NCBI GenBank assembly: GCA_035304385.1
Contig: DATGQD010000036.1
Span: 81,046-145,045, forward strand
Origin: ZC4RG29 sp035304385
GTDB lineage: Bacteria; Bacteroidota; Bacteroidia; Cytophagales; Cyclobacteriaceae
Reading direction: 5' to 3'
Length of the DNA: 64,000 bases
The notes under the pieces were generated by a model. The model worked only from the letters and a program-made list of their open reading frames with translations. It was not told the origin of the DNA and did not search any database. This document shows, piece after piece, positions 59,684 to 64,000 of this stretch. The position numbers and the translations under genes were made by a program. Each line of letters begins with the position of its first letter. Position 1 is the stretch's first letter.

Positions 59684-61045
59684 ATGAACTCCCGTGAAAA
59701 TGAGAATCGCCTTTCCCGACGGTCGTTTGTGAAGAATTCCGCAATGCTGGGCGGCGGTTTGGTCGCCATGCCTTTATTCTCGAACGCAGGATATTTCAAC
59801 TCCGTCGATGATACGATAAAAGTCGTGCTGATCGGATGTGGTGGTCGCGGCACAGGTGCCGCACGGCAGGCACTGTTGTCGCGTCAGAACGTAAAGCTGG
59901 TAGCCGTGGCTGATGCCTTTCGCGACCGGATCGACAGCAGCCTGAAAGCCATCACAAGAGAAGATGACGATGGCGTGTCCGTTAAAGATCGCGTAAGCGT
60001 TACGGAGGATACGAAGTTCGTCGGCTTCGATGCGTATCTTAAGGCTATTCCTTTGGCGGATGTAGTCATACTCACCACACCTCCCGGATTTCGTCCGATA
60101 CACTTCGAAGAGGCCATCAAGCAGGGCAAGCACGTCTTTATGGAAAAGCCCGTAGCTACCGACCCGGCTGGTGTCAAGAAGGTGCTCGAAGTTGCCGCTC
60201 TCGCGAAGCAGAAAAAACTCAACGTCGTGGTGGGCTTGCAACGTCACTACCAGAATTCCTACCGTGAACTCCTCAGCAGGGTACGCGATGGAATGATCGG
60301 TGACATAACCTCCGGTCAGGTGTACTGGAACAGCGATGGCGTTTGGGTCAACAAGCGGCAACCGGGGCAGACGGAGATGGAGTATCAGATGAGAAACTGG
60401 TATTATTTCAACTGGCTATGCGGGGATCACATCGTCGAACAGCACATCCATAATATCGATGTCATGAACTGGTTCAAGGATGCCTACCCGGTCAAGGCGA
60501 TGGGTATGGGCGGACGCCAGGTGAGAACCGGAAAGGAATATGGAGAAATATTCGACCACCACTACGTCGAATACCATTACGCAGACGGCTCCATTATGAA
60601 CAGCCAGTGCCGGCACATCAAGGGTACCTATTCCCGAGTGGACGAGACGCTTGTGGGAACGAAGGGCACCGTGTTCTGCGGTGCTGGCCAAATTCGCCAC
60701 GGCGACAAGGTCTTGTATGCGTACGACATGAAGAATGAAAACAATCCCTATCAGACCGAACACGACGAACTCTTTGAGGCGATTGCCAAAGGAGAATACA
60801 AGTTCGCTGATACTGAGAACGGGGCAAAGGCAACCCTGACGGCGATCATCGGCAGGCTGGCCACCTATTCCGGTCAGATCATCGAGTGGGATACGGCACT
60901 GAACTCAGGTCTCAGCATTCAGCCCGCGAAATACGCGTTCGACGCCGAGCCTCCCGTCCTCCCGGATGCCGACGGCTTTTACCCGATAGCTGTACCGGGT
61001 AAGACGAAATACTTTGAAGGCACTGTCGCCGCTGGCGGCAACTAG
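59684..61045 (+). CDS. Tat-exported Gfo/Idh/MocA family oxidoreductase
   Basis: A 453-residue NAD-dependent enzyme with a twin-arginine signal (SRRSFVKNSAMLGGGLVAMP). The Rossmann fold has VVLIGCGGRGTGAARQ. The signature EKPVA occurs in HVFMEKPVATDPAGVKKVL, followed by VGLQRHYQNSYRELLSRV and the catalytic-region DHIVEQHIHNIDVMNWFK. Such Tat-exported members act on sugars or inositols in the periplasm, and some are GH109-type glycosidases; the substrate is not clear. It lies 78 bases after the SUMF1-fold gene, probably on one transcript. A hairpin just downstream also serves the tiny lipoprotein gene on the other strand. Confidence 0.9.
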   Translation: MNSRENENRLSRRSFVKNSAMLGGGLVAMPLFSNAGYFNSVDDTIKVVLIGCGGRGTGAARQALLSRQNVKLVAVADAFRDRIDSSLKAITREDDDGVSVKDRVSVTEDTKFVGFDAYLKAIPLADVVILTTPPGFRPIHFEEAIKQGKHVFMEKPVATDPAGVKKVLEVAALAKQKKLNVVVGLQRHYQNSYRELLSRVRDGMIGDITSGQVYWNSDGVWVNKRQPGQTEMEYQMRNWYYFNWLCGDHIVEQHIHNIDVMNWFKDAYPVKAMGMGGRQVRTGKEYGEIFDHHYVEYHYADGSIMNSQCRHIKGTYSRVDETLVGTKGTVFCGAGQIRHGDKVLYAYDMKNENNPYQTEHDELFEAIAKGEYKFADTENGAKATLTAIIGRLATYSGQIIEWDTALNSGLSIQPAKYAFDAEPPVLPDADGFYPIAVPGKTKYFEGTVAAGGN

Positions 61046-61050
61046 CAGTG

Positions 61051-61100
61051 CCTGAAAAATAAAACGGATGCCCTGACGTAGAAATGCGTCAGGGCATCCG
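61051..61100 (-). terminator. Intrinsic terminator, minus strand, after the first tiny lipoprotein gene
   Basis: CGGATGCCCTGACG (61065-61078) pairs perfectly over 14 bp with CGTCAGGGCATCCG (61087-61100), loop 8 bases. On the minus strand the hairpin is followed by TTTTATTTTT. On the plus strand no T tract follows, so it mainly serves the gene at 61134-61235. Confidence 0.85.
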
Positions 61101-61133
61101 CCGTTAAAGACCAGTATATTCCGGATCCTGGCT

Positions 61134-61235
61134 TTACATACTAAGCGCCAGTGTCGGTTCCGGTTCCGGATCATCATCACTGCATGCGAACACGAAGCCC
61201 AGGCAGAGCAAGAGAATGAGCAACTTTTTCGTCAT
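61134..61235 (-). CDS. Tiny lipoprotein A (33 residues)
   Basis: A 33-codon gene on the minus strand. MTKKLLILLLCLGFVFACSD gives a complete lipoprotein signal with lipobox VFAC (lipid cysteine 18). The mature part is only 16 residues, CSDDDPEPEPTLALSM, with three Asp after the cysteine. The acidic residues behind the lipid cysteine suggest export to the cell surface in Bacteroidota. An intrinsic terminator follows the stop by 33 bases. A paralogous gene with the same N-terminus and the same terminator core lies 240 bases upstream on the same strand. Function is unknown; entericidin-like or lysis-type peptides share this size, which is only an analogy. Confidence 0.7.
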   Translation of the reverse strand: MTKKLLILLLCLGFVFACSDDDPEPEPTLALSM

Positions 61236-61410
61236 GGTTTTTAGGGCTGTTTGGTCTGTTTACATTCCACTAATGCCACATAGGATCGGCGTAAGTAGCA
61301 CGGGTGAATATAATAATTCCGACCAAACCTACATGACGTTTTGGAAACGTCTGCTAGCGTTTCGTTATCCGCAGAATTTTTGATTGGAGGTGAAGGGACC
61401 TCTGTGGAAG

Positions 61411-61460
61411 GAAACTAAAAATAAACCTGTGCGGATGCCCGAAATGCACGGGGCATCCGC
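61411..61460 (-). terminator. Intrinsic terminator, minus strand, after the second tiny lipoprotein gene
   Basis: GCGGATGCCC (61431-61440) pairs with GGGCATCCGC (61451-61460) across a 10-base loop, and on the minus strand is followed by TTTATTTTTAG. Stem core and loop word GAAATGC match the terminator at 61065-61100. Confidence 0.85.
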
Positions 61461-61476
61461 CAGTTCCTTTCTGCAT

Positions 61477-61596
61477 TTAATTTCCTTGGGGAGGCCTTGG
61501 AATGTGGGTCTGGTCCCTTCCTTCGGCAGGTGTGGGTTCTTCAGTACATCCAATCAGGAAGCCCAAGCAAAGAGCGAGAATAAGGATCTTTTTCAT
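61477..61596 (-). CDS. Tiny lipoprotein B (39 residues)
   Basis: A 39-codon gene on the minus strand. MKKILILALCLGFLIGCTEE holds a canonical lipobox LIGC (lipid cysteine 17). The mature peptide is 23 residues, CTEEPTPAEGRDQTHIPRPP then QGN, acidic just after the cysteine and Pro-rich at the end. It aligns with tiny lipoprotein A over the signal peptide (KK-LIL-LCLGF) and the acidic, Pro-Thr motif, so the two are paralogs. Each has its own terminator. The gene is 180 bases from plsC, divergent. It was probably missed by length filters. Function is unknown. Confidence 0.72.
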   Translation of the reverse strand: MKKILILALCLGFLIGCTEEPTPAEGRDQTHIPRPPQGN

Positions 61597-61785
61597 AGCG
61601 TTTATTTGTTTGATTAAACATACACCGCTCACGAACGTCTCTTTATAGTGAAATAGACGGGTAGTTCATAAGAGATGCTTTCCGAAGATAGTCAATTTCA
61701 TTTGCAGGACGTCCCAACTTTCTTTGAAAAGGCCTGACTATCTGCCGCCCGCTATTTTTATTTATCTTGCCGGTTTGGATACGTT

Positions 61786-62538
61786 TTGAAACCGCTCCGT
61801 CCCATACTTTCGACCCTCTACAAGATCTGGGTCTTCCTGGTTTTTACCGTATTCATGATCCTGCTGCTGCCCGGGATTATACTCCCTTTCTTCTTTGGCC
61901 AGCGGGCAGGATGGGTGAGCTATCGGTTCCTCGCGCTTTGGTCGTGGATTTTCAGCAAACTAAACTTCATACGATACCGGATCAGCGGGCGGGAGCACAT
62001 CGTGCGGGGCGAGTCGGTCATTTACGTCAGCAACCACACTTCGTTTCTCGACATCCCAGGCATTACGCTGGCTATCCCGGGTCAATATCGGCCGCTGGCC
62101 AAAAAGGAACTCCTCAAAATTCCCATTTTCGGCTGGATCGCGCGGTCGGCATCGGTGATCGTGGACCGGTCGAACCCCAAAAGTCGCAAGCAGAGCATGG
62201 ATCGGCTGAAACGGATCGTCAACATGGGTATCCCCATCCTCATCTTCGCGGAAGGAACTCAGAACAGGACGAGCGAAATACTCCAGCCCTTCAAAGACGG
62301 TGCATTCCGGATGGCCATCGACACCCAACGACCCATCCAGCCCATGGTTGTCATAGGGGCCGGACCCCTTATGCCGCCCGGCACCATCGACCTGAAGCCT
62401 GGCACCATCAAGGTTGTTATCGGCGAGCGGATTCCAACTGAAGGACTGACGGCTTCGGACGTACAGGACCTGAAGGAAAGGACCTTTTCCGTAATGACGG
62501 ACATGATCAAAGCAGGAACTCCGAAGGTAACCGCCTAA
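61786..62538 (+). CDS. plsC: 1-acyl-sn-glycerol-3-phosphate acyltransferase
   Basis: PlsC acylates lysophosphatidic acid to phosphatidic acid at the inner membrane. The 250-residue protein has an N-terminal membrane segment (VFLVFTVFMILLLPGIILPF), the catalytic motif SNHTSFLDIPG (HxxxxD), AKKELLKIPIFG, and LIFAEGTQNR (EGT motif). The start codon is TTG at 61786 (MKPLRPILST); I see no in-frame ATG nearby, so this rare start is needed. The longer open frame in another reading frame here is a shadow. It is not linked to other lipid genes in the window. Confidence 0.92.
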   Translation: MKPLRPILSTLYKIWVFLVFTVFMILLLPGIILPFFFGQRAGWVSYRFLALWSWIFSKLNFIRYRISGREHIVRGESVIYVSNHTSFLDIPGITLAIPGQYRPLAKKELLKIPIFGWIARSASVIVDRSNPKSRKQSMDRLKRIVNMGIPILIFAEGTQNRTSEILQPFKDGAFRMAIDTQRPIQPMVVIGAGPLMPPGTIDLKPGTIKVVIGERIPTEGLTASDVQDLKERTFSVMTDMIKAGTPKVTA

Positions 62539-62735
62539 TTAGAGGGAAGTTTTCAATATCCTTACACGGCTGACGAACGCCAGGGAAATAGGTTCAGGTG
62601 ACGTAGTGCAGCTTTTTGCACGCGTTCATGTACCGCGTAGGCAATGCGTTGGCACCAAAAGCCAACAAAAAGCCGCTACGGCGATCATCCTTTACGATAT
62701 TCCTACATACAGCCTCAAAAAGGGGGACGGTACCC

Positions 62736-62743
62736 TAACTTTG
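62736..62743 (+). promoter_or_regulatory. Candidate -7 box upstream of a secreted protein gene
   Basis: TAACTTTG matches TAnnTTTG exactly, 29 bases before the ATG at 62772. A -33 TTTG at the right distance is not visible. Confidence 0.45.
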
Positions 62744-62771
62744 GGCTTGAGAAAAACCGTAGAGGACCGTT

Positions 62772-63323
62772 ATGAAGAAGTTTAGCACATTAATTTCCTT
62801 CCTTCTTTTTACGAGCATCGTTTGTGATGCCCAAAATCTGAATAATAACTGGACGTCCGACCTTGAAACAGAGCTTCGGGAATTCACCTCGTGTGATGAC
62901 GACATGGACTGTTACGAATTTTCAGGCAAGGCGTTGCAGACCGTTTACAAGCTCAACGATTTTTATCGGCCGCAGGAAAAACGTTTCCTGCGTGTTTCCG
63001 AGATCATTGCTCTTGTGCAGGATAGCAAATCGTGGACGATGTTGGGTCCCGCTTATAAACAAGACGTGTTAAATCAGGCCCAGCAGCACGCCAATGGTAA
63101 GAAGGCCGTCATCGCGGTGTATACCGGAAGTAATGGACTCGGCCATGTGGCTTTGATCCTGCCCGGCGAGTTGCAGGCATCCGGATCATGGGGTCTAAGG
63201 GTACCGAATTCGGCGTCCTTCCTTACGGCGGAGCCTGCAAAATCGTATGTAGGAAAGGGATTGTCGTATGCGTTTACAAAACAGCATCTAAAAGATGTTG
63301 TGATTTTCACGCGGAATTATTGA
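62772..63323 (+). CDS. Secreted protein with possible papain-fold Cys/His pair
   Basis: A 183-residue secreted protein with signal peptide MKKFSTLISFLLFTSIVCDA. I do not recognise a named family. Two cysteines (41, 47) precede a helix (DMDCYEFSGKALQTVYKLND), and GHVALILPG with His125 starts a strand. This Cys-at-helix then His-on-strand order resembles NlpC/P60 or T6SS-amidase (Tae)-type papain-fold enzymes, which cut peptidoglycan. SSWGLRVPNSASF-like residues follow and could supply the third polar residue. This is inference. It has its own -7 box and no partner or immunity-like gene beside it; the next gene is convergent. Confidence 0.6.
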   Translation: MKKFSTLISFLLFTSIVCDAQNLNNNWTSDLETELREFTSCDDDMDCYEFSGKALQTVYKLNDFYRPQEKRFLRVSEIIALVQDSKSWTMLGPAYKQDVLNQAQQHANGKKAVIAVYTGSNGLGHVALILPGELQASGSWGLRVPNSASFLTAEPAKSYVGKGLSYAFTKQHLKDVVIFTRNY

Positions 63324-63420
63324 GATACCGCCACCGCACTACACGGCGACGTAATTTCTTCCGGGCTTTTTCCCGGCTCCTGCCCTGTAAAAGGCACGAG
63401 TTCGTCTTCACTGAACTATA

Positions 63421-63455
63421 CTAAAAAAGGGGCCCCCTAAGAAAGCGGGGACCCC
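63421..63455 (-). terminator. Intrinsic terminator after the TlpA-like gene
   Basis: On the minus strand, GGGGTCCCC-type sequence (63447-63455) pairs with GGGGGCCCC (63429-63437), one G-U pair, with a 9-base loop, and is followed by TTTTTT. It lies about 50 bases after the TlpA-like stop codon. Confidence 0.8.
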
Positions 63456-63507
63456 GGAGCCCAAATAAACAAAAAACCCATGGGTCCGGAGGGGACCAAA
63501 AGCCCCG

Positions 63508-64000
63508 CTACGGATCCATATTTGAGAGGAATTGTTTCAGATGATAGACAGATATGGTTTCGAAAATGATTCGTTTCTGTTCGTCGAGTACGAGGTAGAG
63601 CGGCACGGCATGCACTGACAATAAGTTGGCAAAAGTGCGGCTCTCGTCAATGTACTGCGGCCAGGTGACCTTGTCGTCGTTCACAGCCTCTTTCCACTTC
63701 TCGTGATCTTTGTCGATACTGATCGAGATCAGTTGTTTGTCTGTTCCTTTCCGGAATGCTTCATACAGTTCCGGTAGTTCATCCCTGTTCGCCTTTCTGC
63801 ACGGATTACACCAGGATGCCCAGAAGTCGATTACTGTGAGTTTTTTCGTGACTTCGTGAAGGGAGCCCGGCTCCCCGCTCCTGTCTTTGAATGCCAGGTC
63901 GGGGAGGATCAGGCCCAGTCGGTTTGCCTCCGCGCTTTCAGCCAGCGCTATGGTGTTGTGCACAATGGGTATGTCGAGATGTGCGATTCGCGGAAGGTAT
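63508..64000 (-). CDS. TlpA-like thioredoxin family protein, 5' end beyond the window
   Basis: A thiol-disulphide oxidoreductase of the TlpA/ResA type. The active site is in FWASWCNPCRKANRDELPEL (WCxxC), followed by ISIDKDHEKWKEAVND and the cis-Pro region HAVPLYLVLDEQKRI. About 163 residues are visible. The frame stays open to the right edge (it reads LDIPIVHNTIALAESAEANR near the boundary), so the start and probably a signal peptide lie outside; the GTG at 63963 is an internal codon. Members reduce cytochrome c apoproteins or other periplasmic disulphides. The partner is unknown. Confidence 0.85.
   Translation of the reverse strand, partial: YLPRIAHLDIPIVHNTIALAESAEANRLGLILPDLAFKDRSGEPGSLHEVTKKLTVIDFWASWCNPCRKANRDELPELYEAFRKGTDKQLISISIDKDHEKWKEAVNDDKVTWPQYIDESRTFANLLSVHAVPLYLVLDEQKRIIFETISVYHLKQFLSNMDP

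Noticed and set aside
61384..61617. 77-codon plus-strand open frame
   Set aside because: It is antisense to tiny lipoprotein B and its terminator, which have stronger evidence.
61767..62441. 224-codon plus-strand open frame overlapping plsC
   Set aside because: The other frame carries all PlsC motifs (HxxxxD and EGT); this one shows only biased composition.
62649..62667. GTTGGC/GCCAAC hairpin after plsC
   Set aside because: It has no T tract on either side and lies 110 bases after the stop, so I do not call it a terminator.
1..64000. CRISPR array, tRNA or rRNA genes, insertion sequences
   Set aside because: I looked for regular spaced repeats, cloverleaf-like stems with CCA ends and transposase motifs in gaps and found none.

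Overview
The window looks like the chromosome of a Bacteroidota bacterium, probably order Cytophagales. The evidence is inferential. It has a PorT-type and a PorE-type type IX secretion protein, a menaquinone methyltransferase, a one-protein sensor kinase/AraC hybrid, families common in this phylum (DUF2851, DUF4136, DUF4202, DUF5606), lipoproteins with acidic residues after the lipid cysteine, and several -7 boxes of the TAnnTTTG type. Codon and base use look even throughout. I saw no tRNA, rRNA, CRISPR array, transposase or phage gene, so this is mostly core chromosome with a few accessory patches.

Layout. Positions 1-7540 are housekeeping: a truncated membrane protein, DUF2851, gamma-glutamyltransferase, pyrF, lolA and ftsK. 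Positions 7647-17963 hold the hybrid kinase, a lipoprotein, pyrD, a small beta-barrel, DUF4136, xerD, aroQ, marC, rnhA, a saccharopine dehydrogenase-like enzyme and cytidine deaminase. Positions 17981-30978 form a sensory island: a HAMP/GAF sensor, CheR, a receiver-less CheB, a membrane GAF protein, a Cache/HAMP/GAF/PAS/SpoIIE phosphatase (SiaA-like), a SiaB-like kinase, a SiaC-like phosphoprotein, then an ABCG-type ATPase-permease with a TerB-like N-terminus, a lipoprotein and a small secreted protein. Here the known SiaA/SiaB/SiaC phosphoswitch sits beside an ABC transporter and no diguanylate cyclase is present. This is my best candidate for an undescribed system.

Positions 31040-35360 (minus strand) carry an SDR enzyme, PorT, UbiE/MenG and a TPR/PD40/OmpA protein with PorE architecture. 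Positions 35531-39018 hold engB, DUF5606, aspartate kinase and fructose-1,6-bisphosphatase.

Positions 39030-50507 are a nitrate/nitrite assimilation cluster: a rubredoxin fused to a siroheme-reductase-like scaffold, a nitrate reductase fused to a NirB-like flavoprotein, a NarL-like regulator with a NarX-like sensor, nirD, nirB and a DUF4202 gene. Paired TACGTA boxes with a 7-2-7 layout like NarL sites lie upstream of both the nitrate reductase and nirB, so the embedded two-component system probably controls them. No nitrate transporter is visible.

Positions 50523-64000 are mixed: a Tat-exported TIM-barrel protein, an ABM-like protein, an RsmB-type RNA methyltransferase, an MBOAT/SGNH acyltransferase pair, a lipoprotein cytochrome c, an AraC regulator, a methyltransferase, a SUMF1-fold protein, a Tat-exported Gfo/Idh/MocA oxidoreductase, two tandem tiny lipoprotein genes (33 and 39 codons) with matching terminators, plsC, a secreted protein with a possible papain-type Cys/His pair, and a TlpA-like thioredoxin that runs off the right edge.
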